Counted from the first letter of the stretch, positions 22,087-32,948 are shown. The stretch is 64,000 nt of DNA from Prunus persica (GCF_000346465.2 NC_034009.1:30438131-30502130), one strand, 5' to 3'. The notes: generated by a model from the letters alone, not told the origin. A program made the numbers and translations.

Positions 22087-22465
22087 ACATCCTACGGGAT
22101 GTGCAGAACACACCCGGAGTCTCTCAAGGGGGACCCTGGTGCTTACCAACTTCCTAAGGGAAATTATCCTACGGGATGTGCAGAACGCACCCGGAGTCTC
22201 TCAAGGGGGACCCTGGTGCTTGCCAACTTCCTAAAGGGAATCATCCTATGGGATGTGCAGAATACACCCGGAGTCTCTCAAGGGGGACCCTGGTACTCGC
22301 CAACTTCCTAAGGAAAATCATCCTAGAGATGTGCAGAACACACCCGGAGTCTCTCAAGGGGGACCCTGGTGCTCGCCAACTTCGTAAGGGGAATCATCCT
22401 ACGGGATATGCAGTGCATGCCCGAAGTCCTTCAAGAGGGGACCCTGGTACTCACAAATCTCTAAA
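22087..22465. repeat. Tandem repeat, 76-77 bp unit, about 5 copies
   Basis: The word CCTACGGGATGTGCAG and its variants start at 22,091, 22,168, 22,245, 22,322 and 22,398. Each unit carries CCCGGAGTCTCTCAAGGGGG. It follows the 40-bp array directly. Confidence 0.95.
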
Positions 22466-22699
22466 GGAGGACGTGCAATCAAAACATAGGCTGGTTACTC
22501 AAGCAGTTCACAAGTCAAATATGCAAGTTGAAGTTGGAAAATGCAATTGAAATTTCCATAACAAACAGACCAACCGGCCAAGTTTAACAAAAAGAAGATG
22601 GTCAAATAAAGACCAATTATTCTTAAAAAGCAAACTACAAAAGCTGAAAAGAAACAAAAAAAGAGTCTTCGTCTACTTGGAGACGCCAGCAGAAGACTT

Positions 22700-24892
22700 T
22701 TAAGCTGCAGCCTCTTCGGCATCCGCTTGACTAGCTACGTCTTCAGCAACTCCATCTGCCTGAACCGTGACATCTGTCATCATCTCGTCTACTGCGTCTA
22801 CCTCTGCTTCATCCTCTCCAGCTACCTGCTCTTTAATTCCCCCTTCCATAGGGGGTGAGTCGGGGCAGAGCATCTCGATGTCTACATCGTCGATCGCATA
22901 CAAGGAATCAGTCTCATTTGCGCAATGCAGATAGCCCAACTTGTACGCATCTATGGTGGCTTCAGACTTGGATTCTTTGGCAGACTTATGATAGGCGTGA
23001 AACCTAGCCAGGAGTTTGTCATAGCTAAGGGAGATGTCCGCATTCTTACGCTCAAGACGAAAGAAGGCATCTTTTCGACTAGCCAAATCAGCAGCGAAAG
23101 AGTTGAGCTCAGAATCCTTCTCGGTAAGGGAGCTTTTCAGCCCAGATATCATCGCCCTCAAATCAGACGTCTTCTTCTCATAGCGGGCCTACTCGGCGGA
23201 AAGCTGGCTAGCCAATTCAGCATTCTTCTTCTCCAACTCGCTGAGCTGGGCAGAAGAGGGGGCAACGGTAGATGAGTTCCGAATAGTCTCAGCAGCAAAA
23301 ATCAGTCCTTTTTGAATCAGATGGAGTGACGCTTCCCTTTGTTTTTCCAAGGAAAGACACGAGAAAGTGCCAAGATCGCCAGCCTGACATATGTGATCAA
23401 CCAACTCAGCGCAGGACGACGGATTTGATAGGAAGTTTGTCTTGAGCAGATCAGATACGCATGCATCCCCTACAGAACTAGGCTTGTTCACCTTAGGACC
23501 AACTGTCGACATGGAGGAAAAACCTTTAACCCGGGCAGATGACTCTCTCATCTTCTTAGCCTCCGCTAACTTCATCTCCAAAGGAGTCAATAATGCTGGA
23601 TCATGAGCAGACCTCCCGTTTCGATCTCCATCTTTTGACCGATGCAGACGACTTGAACTTCTAGGAGGAATGACTGCATCTCTTTGACGCTCGACAGAAC
23701 TAGGTCGGGCACGAGCCGTTTCACGAAGCATATCATGGTTGTCGAGCGTGTCAGCAGGAGGCTCGGGTGGAACACCCCGAATACCGCGCATACCACCAAC
23801 CTTCGTGCTATCTGCACCCACGAGATGCTTGACCCTGGCAGACGATGAGGGAGCAGACCCCACTTGAGTCTTCTCAGCAGAAGGAAGCCTTGGTTTCTTC
23901 CTCGATGGAGACCCATCCTTCGCGTGCGAAGAAGCAGCTTCACCTCTTGAAGATTTGGCAGCAACTTTTCTCTTTGAGAGAGATTCAGCAGAACATTCTT
24001 CCTGTCCGCCAAGCAGATCATCAGGGTCAGGGCCGTTCTGCTTCCACCTTTCGACGTCCTCGACAGGGGGCAAACCACCGTCTTCTTCTCGATACTCACT
24101 CAACAGCCAGCGCCACTCGCGAAACCTTAAAGGGATGTTCAAAGCACGACAGACCTTAGCCATGTCCGGCCCAAGCTCCAATTGCTTGCTAATGTCACTC
24201 ACTGCAAGCAGAAGACAGAAGTTAGTCAGCCACATTTCAAGAAATTCAAATAAAAGGAGCGCATCGAAAATTGCAAAGAGACATACCATCACAATAGGTG
24301 ATGGGAACAAGTGGGCCGTCCCCGACATCGCCTTCCCACCGTCCGCTGACCTCCAGCACGTCGTCATGCCAAGCGTGATCCCCTTGACTAAGACTGTTGA
24401 ACAACTTGCCTTGTAGACACGAACTTGGGCATACTGCTCGAAGTGCCTCACTTCGAAGAAATAAAAGAACTCTCGCACCGTCAGCTCCAACATGAAGAAA
24501 CGACTCAGATTCTCGAAGCACATGATCGCTCTGTAAGCATTTGGAGTACACTGGCTCGGAGCACACCCCATGGCGCAGAACACCTCCTTGAAAAGCTTTG
24601 ACAGCGGGAATTTGAAGCCCAAGGAGAAGTAAAAAGGACGGAAGGTGATGATCCTAGCATCAGGGTCATTCGCATCCACCAAAGGCTCGTTGTCCTTCCG
24701 AGACTTCAATAGCTTAACCCGCACGTCATCTGGAATGGCAGACGCATAAGCAGCTCGCCACTTTTGGAACTGAGCGTCAGTCGTGACGCGATGCAAGTTG
24801 GCCACAAACTTCTTGCTATGCACTATGGAGCCTCCCCATAAATACAAAGGGACCTGAGAACTTGGAGCCTTGCTACCATCTCCGGAAGACAT
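22700..24892 (-). pseudogene. Antisense transposon ORF (putative gypsy-type transposon protein), disrupted
   Basis: Minus-strand protein starting MSSGDGSKAPSSQ at 24,892. Its N-terminal domain (RPFYFSLGFKFPLSKLFKEV, MGCAPSQCTPNAYRAIMCF, FEVRHFEQYAQ) resembles the 'putative plant transposon protein' family found as antisense ORFs in Tat-type elements. The middle is Ser/Arg/Lys-rich and nuclear-like, and the C-terminal half is coiled coil. A phase-1 intron fits at 24,202-24,286 (GTATGT...TTGCAG), joining YCD to VSDISKQ. A one-base loss near 24,405-24,415 puts the part before the intron in another frame, and a TAG at 23,189-23,191 interrupts the coiled coil. The function of this family is unknown. 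Confidence 0.78.
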
Positions 24893-25908
24893 GGTTAATC
24901 AACAAGTAGCTGCAAAAAGAAAAAAATTATACATGTTAGAATGCGAAAAAAAAAAAAAAAAAAAACAGCAGCAGCAACAAAACAAAAAAATTTTAAGCTG
25001 CTTGGATCAGCCCAGGGAATCGGCCCAGCAGCACACAGCCCAGCAGGAGTCGTCCAACTCGCATCGCAGCCCAGCAGCGCACGGCCCAGCTAGCGCCTCC
25101 GGCCTATCGCGCATTGGCCAGGCCCGTCGACTCCATCCAGCTCGCGGCCCACCTCGCTCCAGCCCAGGGCGCTTCCTCTGCCTGGCCCGCTCGCTCCACA
25201 CGCGCAGCCCGCGCCCAGCGCGAAGGCCCAGCTCGAGCCTACCTCGCTCCAGCCCAGCTCCACTTCTCCCAGCGCTAGCCCAGCACGCATTCAGCTCCAA
25301 TGCAAGGCCTCATGCCACCTGGTTCAAGCTCCTGGCCCAGCTCCTCCAGACCTCCAGCTCGAGCCCAAGAGTGTAGCCACAATCCATGCAAGGCCAGCCC
25401 TTGCGCACCTGTTCTGCCCTTGCGCACCAAGCTTGCACCTCTTGCTGCCATCTTGGCTCACCAGTGCACACCAACCTGCTGACCTCCCTTTCAGCTCCCT
25501 TTCGACTAGAAGGCATGATCCAAGCTGCCAAAAATCGGGACAAAGACACAAAAAAAAAATATATACAACCCAAGTCTAATTACCTTGGGTGTGCGGTGGA
25601 GACAAGAACTCAAGAACAACGGAAAAAATTCTCCAAAGCTTACTCTCTCTCACTAATGAAATCGGAATGGATTTTGGATGTGAAGAATAAATTGGAGGAG
25701 CCCTACATTTATAAGGATAAAAATTCCTTGACCTACAAGGAATCGCAAATTCTTTCCAACATGGGAGTTCATAAAATTGGCAAGTCAAACACCTCCTCTA
25801 CGCAGGAGCCCAAGTCCACGAAGGAAGCCCAGTTACAGCTGGACAGCCCAACGGGTAAATTACATCTCCTACATGCCACCACGCGCCATGCAGAAGCTGG
25901 GGGGCATT
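24893..25908. other. Region upstream of the antisense ORF, to the polypurine tract
   Basis: Contains an A-rich run (24,945-24,990), a CAGCCCAGC-rich low-complexity block (25,000-25,300) that yields long Pro/Ala ORFs on both strands, and the purine tract before the right LTR. No gene is supported. Confidence 0.5.
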
Positions 25909-26583
25909 TGTAGGAACCTAATTAAATCAAACCCTAGGTCAAATAATTCCTACCATTTGGGGATTATTTGACCAAATTGGGAGTCAATCAACCTAATTAG
26001 GAGTTACTCAATTTAATTGAGAATTATCCAATTAAATTGAACGTTACCTAATTAGGTTGAGATTTGATTTGGTTAATTACCACGATCCCCAATTAAATGA
26101 GAAGATACCTAATTGAATCGGGATTTGATTTGATACCTACCACAATTAGGGATATGATTTACCCTAATAAATCAAATCCCTAATTAATCAAATCAATCCC
26201 AAAAAGGGGAGGAATAATTCCCTTCCATCTACGGAATTATTCCTTAGAAACCCTAGCCTCCGAGACTACTATAAAAGTATAGCCATACACAATGGTTGAG
26301 GTACGTCTAAATTCCTACTGAAACTCTGCATAAATTATTTCTCAAAAACCCTAGCCACCTCCTTTCTTTCTCTCTCTCACACAGGGCTCCGGCCACCACA
26401 CACGGCTATGGCCACCCGGTTTTCCTTGAAACACCCTACCTGACTTAGGCATCGGAGGGCCTTTGGCCAACACCCCCCGGGTGTGGTCCTTTTACTCCGA
26501 TCTGTTTTGCAGGGAGAGAGAGAAGCAGAGAAGACGAAGGAATCTTTGGCGAATATTCTCCCGTGAGATTATTTTCACAAACA
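25909..26583 (+). repeat. 3' LTR of the 8.6-kb element
   Basis: Direct copy of 17,940-18,595 with a 19-bp insertion. It is followed by the target duplication ATGAG. Confidence 0.93.
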
Positions 26584-26609
26584 ATGAGGATGCAGAAGTT
26601 TTGATTCAT
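26584..26609 (-). pseudogene. Start of the split LRK10-like ectodomain exon
   Basis: Continues the exon at 17,169-17,939 beyond the retroelement. The start codon (CAT on the plus strand) is at 26,607-26,609, matching 57,311-57,313 in the intact copy (MNQN...). The DNA upstream (26,610-26,800) also matches the intact copy's 5' flank. Confidence 0.88.
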
Positions 26610-26642
26610 CTGGGATATTGTAAATTATGGCAGCGAGGGAAT

Positions 26643-26679
<37 letters not shown>

Positions 26680-27201
26680 GTACGAGTTGTATTTGAAGGA
26701 GGATAGCTTTGACTTGAGAATTCCCCAATCGAAGTCTTTGGCTCTGACAGTTGACAGCTTTTGAGTTTCCGAAAGCTGCCTCACATATTAGACTCTTGAA
26801 TTTGAAATGAAAACCAGGCTTTTGGATACTATTCTTTCTTCACAATATATTTCTTCAAGGCTTTTGTTTATTTGTTTTCTTTCATTTTGGTAAGGAAAAC
26901 CCCTGTTCAGGTTTGGTGGTCTTTGTGCAAAACAATTATTGCATGGTATGATACAATATCCCCACTTAAGTGTTATAATGATTGAACGTCTCAATTCAAA
27001 GCACTCTATCTTATCTGCCATTAAAACAGAGAAAGACAGATAAACTCAATGGCACTTCACCGATTTATATTCTAGTCACTGGCCCTATGAGCAACACTAA
27101 TAAAATAGTCCACATGTTCGATCCACACCTAGCAAACTTCATAAGCATACAGTTCATTATCCATAAACATGGAAGTGTTCAAGTAAAATACAGGGGACAT
27201 T
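26610..27201. other. 5' flank of the split gene and spacer
   Basis: 26,610-26,800 matches 57,314-57,560 of the duplicate, with an (AAT)n microsatellite at about 26,644-26,672. The rest is unassigned non-coding DNA and the 3' flank of the kinase relic. Confidence 0.55.
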
Positions 27202-27969
27202 CTATTGTATTGAGACCAATGTAGCTGTAGAAGAACCTGCGGGGTATTTTGGAGGAGAAGACAAGTAAGGCTTGGGTGGTATCTGCAAGCAATCAACACT
27301 GCCTTCCAACATATCTATCACATCTTTCATCGCTGGCCTGTTTGAAGGGTCTGTTTGTATGCACCACAGGCTCACTATTACCATCTTCCTTGCTGTTACT
27401 TTGTCTTCCTCATTCATGATACTCGGCAAACCAAGTTCTTCATCCAGTTCCAGACGCTTGTAAATCCAGTGTGGAAAATATATTTCACTTGTGTCTTCAG
27501 CTTCGGCATTGATGTTCCTTCTTCCTCCAACCATCTCCGAGAGCATCATCCCGTAGCTATACACATCTGACTTGTGTGAGACCCCTCCAAAATTTCTACA
27601 GAATACTTCTGGAGCAATGTAACCGGCAGTACCTCTGGCGCACCTTATTGACACAATACTCTCTTCCCTGTTACATATTTTAGCAAGGCCAAAATCAGAG
27701 ATTTTTGGGAAGAACTTTTGATCAAGGAGAATGTTATGAGGCTTGATGTCAAAAAGCAGAATTCTTGTTTTGCAACCGCGATGTAAATACTCCAATCCTC
27801 GAGCAATGCCAAGGGCAATTCGATCCAATGCTTCCCATCCCAAGTGATGACCATGATCTATTTTTGGGGTGTTTGCATCAAATATGAACTTGACGACTTT
27901 GGTTTTGTTTCTTCCAAAAGAAACAGCAAACAATAGCCCCTAGAACTCCAATGGCAGCAACTCCAGCAA
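27202..27969 (-). pseudogene. LRK10-like/PR5K-type receptor kinase, TM plus kinase C-lobe, N-lobe deleted
   Basis: An acceptor-like AG at 27,970 precedes a transmembrane segment (VAGVAAIGVLGAIVCCFFWKK), which runs, out of frame, into the kinase domain at KFIFDANTPKID. The Gly loop, VAVK lysine and helix-C glutamate are all absent, as is everything between the TM segment and the hinge. The C-lobe is well preserved: DIKPHNILL, ISDFGLAKIC, GTAGYIAPEVFCRNFGGVS, KSDVYSYGMM, and an intact stop. The usual HFDIKP of Lr10-type kinases reads LFDIKP (His to Leu). It is probably the 3' exon of the gene whose ectodomain exon lies at 29,050-29,724. It cannot encode an active kinase. Confidence 0.85.
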
Positions 27970-28329
27970 CTGTTCAAAGAAAGGAGACAACAACAAATTT
28001 GTATGAGGTACAAGATGTAAAATTCAATAAACCGAGCAAGTTTTACCTGCTATTTACTGCTAACTTGTGCCAGATAAGTATCCATATCAATTAGATATTT
28101 GATAAGGAAAGGAACTGACAAATTTATGCAGTGCATCTAGGAATATACAAACTAGCTAGCTTTCCAGCCTTTTTCTTTTCTGAGAAAGTTTGGCCAGCAA
28201 AAACTTCGAAAGAATCTCTGTTGTCCTCATGTTTTTAACTGTTTAAGTTTGAGGGATGTGCTATAAAAATGTACACTTTTTGTAGAAGCATATACGAATT
28301 AGTCGAGAGAACAGGAAAGACATATTTGA

Positions 28330-29795
28330 CCAAGGCCAACACCTGAAGCATGCAAGTGAGAGGTCAACTTTTAACCGAAGGACTGCATTAAGTCAAATTA
28401 TATAACAGTTACAGAGCAGTTTATACCAGCGGTTGCTTAAAAGAGAGTTAAATTTGATCAAGGGTATCTTTTAGAGAGCATTCAATTTACTCCCCCACCG
28501 TGTTTAAGCACATAGTGCAAAACTTGGGAAAGGAGGCATTAATGAACGGTGTACACTGCAAGAAATATGGTAATATTCAAAGCTTGTTTATTTCATGTTA
28601 TGCTTAGAAAAGTAATCCTCTGTTGAGAGGCACTTGGGACTGATTTGATTTCCTTTCTGGGTTATAATAGTTGTCCTAGATGATCATCCATATGAATTAG
28701 ATATTTAACTTCAGAGATATCAATCTTACCTAGTCCTAGCTTCAATCCCAATTTATCTCCTGCAACATAAATTGCAAAATGAAAATTTTGTTAGCTGAAG
28801 TAAAGAAGATTGAAGTGGCATACGTATAATTGGCATTCAACAAAAACAAGATAGTGCATAACGATCATTTAAAAACTCATATGTACTTGCGTGTGTGTGT
28901 GTTTGTACCGAATACAAAGTATTTTCAACAGACTCTTTCCTTTTTTTGAGAGTTGTACCATTTGAAGAAAGGAAATGGATAAATAACGAAGGGTCATGTA
29001 AATGCGGGAAGCATCTAATTTGATGTACATCTATTCCGATGTATATACCTTTTTATCCGAAGGAACATTTAAATTTTCCCTTGTCATCAACACCGCATTC
29101 GCCTTTTATATCATAACATCGATAACATGCTTCGCTTACGTGCAGTTGAAGGTCGAACTTAGTAGCCAATGAAGGGAGACTTGGGGGAGGTTGCATGGTT
29201 GAACACGATGGTGGGAGACTTGGTAACCTATCATTAGACCAAGTAGTATAGCAAGTAGTAGCATTTGTACAGATGATGTTAAGATCTGTAATGGGGAGGG
29301 TTGGTGTGGTGATGCATTTGACGAGGATCGGTCTCTCTGCGTATAATTCAAGGACTGGAGAAGGGCTGGGAAGACTCAAATCGTTGAAAAATTTATCATT
29401 GCAGGAATCTGTTCTAAAGCGCTGCTGAAGCTCTTTGTCATGTATAAAAATCGTATTTGTTGGAGAGATGCTCTCTAATTCATGCCAGTATCCTTTCTCT
29501 TTCAGTTGGATCCTCGGATTATGTTGATCAGAACAATCAACTGTGAACAACCCGCATTCAGGAGGCTGCGTCTTACTTTTGAAGGGGAACTGGAGTTTCT
29601 TTAGTTGATCATTACAGTAGTGGGGACGACAGCGTTTGTAGATTTTCTCTCCTTCGGTAAAGTGAAGAACCACGAGATGAGTGAGAAGAGAGAAAATAAA
29701 CAGAGCACCACCACCACCACCCATTGTGTGTCAACAACAATAGCAACTTGGATACCGTTCTTTACTTTTCTTTCAGCAAAGACTAATGCATTTCC
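28330..29795. repeat. Third copy of the LRK10-like intron/exon unit (matches 52,048 onward)
   Basis: 28,330-29,040 matches the first intron of the intact gene (52,060-52,750) with only scattered differences, starting at the exon-2 acceptor (CCAACACCTGAAGCATGCAAG). The match continues into the exon at 29,050 but is much weaker there. An extra 12-15 bp lies near 28,822. Confidence 0.85.
29050..29724 (-). pseudogene. LRK10-like ectodomain exon (copy 3), premature stop
   Basis: Encodes a signal peptide (GALFIFSLLTHLVVLHF) and a GUB_WAK_bind ectodomain that keeps the LQFPFKSK segment missing from the other two copies, then FTVDCSDQHNPRIQLKEKGY. The splice donor (GTATATAC after 29,050) is kept, but a TAA at 29,053-29,055, two codons before it, ends the frame. 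Without skipping or readthrough, it would give a soluble 223-residue secreted ectodomain instead of a receptor. Downstream, the exon-2 equivalent is lost at about 28,330 and a truncated kinase exon follows at 27,202-27,969. A copia-like element sits 72 bp upstream of the ATG. Confidence 0.8.
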
Positions 29796-29949
29796 TGTTG
29801 TAAATTATGGAGCCCACATGTTGGAAGGAGCTCACACCCTTCTATTTAAGGAGCTCACACACTTCTATTTGGATACACATAAATGAATGAGAAAACATCT
29901 ACTTTCTCTCTCTCTCAATTTCCTCTCAAATTCCTCTTGATTTATAACA
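29796..29949 (+). repeat. 5' LTR of the copia-like element
   Basis: Direct copy of 36,485-36,640. It is followed by the primer-binding-site-like CGTTATCAGCACG. Confidence 0.92.
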
Positions 29950-30122
29950 CGTTATCAGCACGAATTTGCTCAAACAATACCAGCTGAATTCTCTTATGAA
30001 AACCAAAGTCTCTCCCTTGGATTTCCTTTCTGGGTTCTCTGTTTTCTATATGCAAAAGCATACCAGAACCGAACCCGAAGAAAATTACATGTCAATGGCA
30101 GAGGTCACCTTCCTTCTCCTCC

Positions 30123-30482
30123 ATGACCCTGTTTTCAGATGGGTTCTTTGAGCAGCTGCAGCAGCAGCAACCAGGCTCAATTAGGCTGAACCACCTAACC
30201 CCTTCTCAGGCACAAAACCAGCCCAACCTGGCTTGGCAAAACTATCAGATTCAGCAACAACAAATTACTCTCCCAGATAACCACCACCAATCCAAAACAT
30301 TTTCCGTTATACAGATCTCCCCCCTTCTCTCTCTACACCTGCACAGGACTCACATACACACGCTCACACAGAGACAGACCAGACCAGACCAGATTACCAA
30401 AAGACTAAAATACCCTTCTCGAGTTCCGTTAGTTATAGCCTTGCAGCTCTGTTTTTCTACTTGGACTGGCACTCGGGATTGA
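30123..30482 (+). other. Gln-rich ORF, possibly a second captured fragment
   Basis: A 119-codon ORF starting MTLFSDGFFEQLQQQQ. The first 60 codons are Gln/Asn-rich and look like genuine coding sequence, while the rest is low complexity. I do not recognise a family. It lies between the PBS and the PP2C fragment. Confidence 0.3.
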
Positions 30483-30522
30483 CGTCTGCAACCGGAGAAA
30501 CCCAATTTCATTTCCCCAGCCT

Positions 30523-31040
30523 TCAATTCCAGAGCAAGCACTCCTTCTTCCTGGCGACGACCACCACTCTCACGTTGTCAGTGCTGTGCCTGGCCAATGC
30601 CAGCTTCGTCAGCAGCATCGAAGCGTCGGAGCACGCCCTGTCCGACGACGACGATGACGACCCATCGGTCTCCGCCTCCGCTGCCGCGAGTCGTTTCCCC
30701 CTCAGGCACATTCTCGCCACCCCACACGCCGTGTCGTTCGACACCACGTCCCACATGCCATCGCTCGCCAATATCAAACACTCGTCCTCCGCCGTCCGAT
30801 CCGTGATCGTCACCTCTGGCTCACAGCTCACGTACGGCTTCAAATAATTGTCACCTATGGCTCTTGACATGGCGAGAACTCCGAGAACCCGTGGACCATC
30901 CCAGTATATGACCCGGCCACCCGCCTCCTCGATCCGCTTCAACTCGTCTAGACGATCCGGCTTGTGATCAACCAAAAGAGGAAACGCCTTGCCATTTCGG
31001 CAGAGCACGGCCCTAGAATCGCCACCATTGACAATGTTAT
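30523..31040 (-). pseudogene. Clade-A protein phosphatase 2C fragment inside an LTR element
   Basis: Intronless 3' part of an ABA-signalling (HAI/AHG3-like) PP2[81 protein letters not shown], then a stop at 30,523. The Trp in IYWDG matches the residue that clade-A PP2Cs use to contact ABA bound to its receptor. The metal-binding Asp of the SDGMWD motif is kept. The N-terminal third with the first catalytic Asp and the DGHGG motif is missing. Upstream DNA (31,041-31,340) is not recognisable PP2C. It is antisense to the retroelement. Confidence 0.88.
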
Positions 31041-31429
31041 GGAAGCGAAGATGAGCAGGTGATGGTGGAGGTGATGGTGGAGGACCGGGCCGGAGCTAAG
31101 AATGAAGTCCTCAGCTACCTCAGCTACCACTGTACCTTTCATAATTTAATGGTGGAGGAGGCAGACGGAATCGGAAGCTCGGCCGAAGCGGAGGACGAGG
31201 ACTTTGTCGATGGTAGATCTGATGAGAGAATCCACCTCTTGCTTCTCAGTGCTCAACAAAAGCAAAAGCAGATCCAACAGCAAATCCACCGAAAGTGTGC
31301 AGATTACAGGTGGAAAGCGACAAGCATGATGCCTTCCACAAACGATAATAATATTATCTGCTATACTATTTGATCGTGGTGTTGATGAGAACCCACCAAT
31401 AATTGCCTTTACTTTACCGCAAATTTACT

Positions 31430-31860
31430 ATTACTTAAAGTATGATGTGGAATTAACCCTCATACTTTATGAAATTTACTTTACCGCGCATTTATTTTAT
31501 TTACTGTATGGTGTAGGTTTATTACCCATACAACAGTATTTATTTAAAAGGGTGGTGCGGGTTTATCGTCCACGCCTTTACTTTTATTTAAAGGTATGGA
31601 GCAGAATTAGTGCCCATACAAGCACATTTACTTTATCACATTTACTTTTACTTAAAGTATGATGAGGAATTAACCCTCATACTTTATGAATTTACTTTAC
31701 TGTACATTTACTTTTATTAAAAGTATGATGTGGAATTAACCCTCATACTTTATGAACTTACTTTACTGCACATTTACTTTTATTAAAAGTATGATGTGGA
31801 ATTAACCCTCATACTTTATATTTCCTTTTATTTAAAGTATGGTGCGGGTTTATCGTCCAT
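31430..31860. repeat. Degenerate tandem repeats, about 67 bp, in the element leader
   Basis: The block AAAGTATGATGTGGAATTAA, followed by CCCTCATACTTTAT, recurs near 31,437, 31,659, 31,722 and 31,788. Related units with GGTGCGGGTTTATCGTCCA are interspersed. Confidence 0.8.
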
Positions 31861-32948
31861 ACCAGTAATTTATTTACCAGCAATTTATTTTATGAATTAA
31901 TTGTGCTGTATGATGAGTTTTTACAGTAAGCAGATCAGGACCAGAAGTTCCTTGATCCTCATCATACAATTACATCAGGACTTGAAGATCCTTGATGATG
32001 ATGTTAATATGAGAGCTGGCAGTCTCTCCGGTACTATATTTGTAAACATGTGATTGGACTTGAGGGTCCTTGATCCTTGACATGTAAATAAGGACCTGGA
32101 GTTCCTTAATGATGTAACAGTACCGTATTGGTTCATAATGCCGTACACATGGATGATAACTGTACTGGCAAATGTACTGTACACATGAATAGTGCCGTAT
32201 ACATGAATAGTGATGTATGCATAAATATTTACCATTTTGGGTAAACTATCACTATACAAAAGGGAACCTGCAGTTCCTTAAACTCATGGATGACCAATTA
32301 AATGAGATGCCAGAAGTTCCTCAAAATATGGACAATTATGTAAGGGCTTGAAGTCCAGAAATATGTACAGAAAATTGTAAAAATGTCCATACCATGAGAA
32401 TATGTGACTTTGGCCCGAAGTTCAAAATCTAAGGGGATTGAATGTCCATACCATGAGAATATGTGATTTTGGCCTGAAGTTCAAAATCTAACAGTGTTGA
32501 GAACCTAAAGTTCCAACAATTAAATGGACAACCCTTGAGGTATTATTGCAAATTGTGGTACGCCACATATTTCTTTGGCATAAGAGAATGATGAATTGAG
32601 GTTCCCCACCTATTTTGTTATATCTGGGCCGGAAGCTCATGAACCCAAATATATGAGATATTAGCGTGGCTTTTACTCAATTCATATTTCATGTCCATTT
32701 GAAAAGGGTGAATAAATTCTGAGTTTTGCCCAGGCCAAAAGTTCCATACGTTGAAATATGAAATTTGGGAGAGTCGATGTGGTTATTTGAACCTATAAGG
32801 CACAAGGTTCCAAACCGTCATTTTGAAAAGACGTAAAAACCACAGGTGCAAGTTTATGAATGTGCGCAATTATTATTACAGGAACATACAACAGATAGAT
32901 TTTTTCCTGCAATGAAGGTGCAGGCCCTGTAAAATCTATAAAAATACA
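31861..32948. other. Dispersed short motif region (RAAGTTCC words)
   Basis: No ORF. Words such as CCAGAAGTTCC, CCTGGAGTTCC, CCTGCAGTTCC and CCGGAAGCTC recur every 30-100 bp, at about 31,942, 32,094, 32,266, 32,311, 32,413, 32,472, 32,505, 32,630 and 32,735. Confidence 0.5.

Larger units (their letters stand above)
17940..26583 (+). mobile_element. Ty3/gypsy-type LTR retrotransposon with gag and antisense ORF, no pol
   Basis: The LTRs are 656 bp (17,940-18,595) and 675 bp (25,909-26,583), TGTRGGAACC...ACAAACA. By eye they differ by about nine substitutions plus a 19-bp indel. The 5-bp duplication ATGAG is perfect (17,935-17,939 and 26,584-26,588). A PBS-like TGGTGCTTTCATTGAG follows the left LTR and a purine tract (GCTGGGGGGCATT) precedes the right one. 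In order it holds a gag pseudogene, a short deleted-pol scar, a 40-bp minisatellite, a 77-bp tandem repeat and a minus-strand transposon ORF. The layout recalls Tat-lineage derivatives that kept only gag. Protease, RT, RNase H and integrase are not seen. Confidence 0.93.

Noticed and set aside
21233..22149. Three long overlapping minus-strand ORFs (up to 236 codons) rich in VWPVWPTSGDVS repeats
   Set aside because: They are translations of the 40-bp minisatellite in its frames. The period is not a multiple of three, so all frames stay open.
25007..25482. Pro/Ala-rich ORFs on both strands
   Set aside because: Derived from the CAGCCCAGC low-complexity block of the retroelement.
30461..30847. 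128-codon plus-strand ORF
   Set aside because: Antisense shadow of the PP2C fragment.
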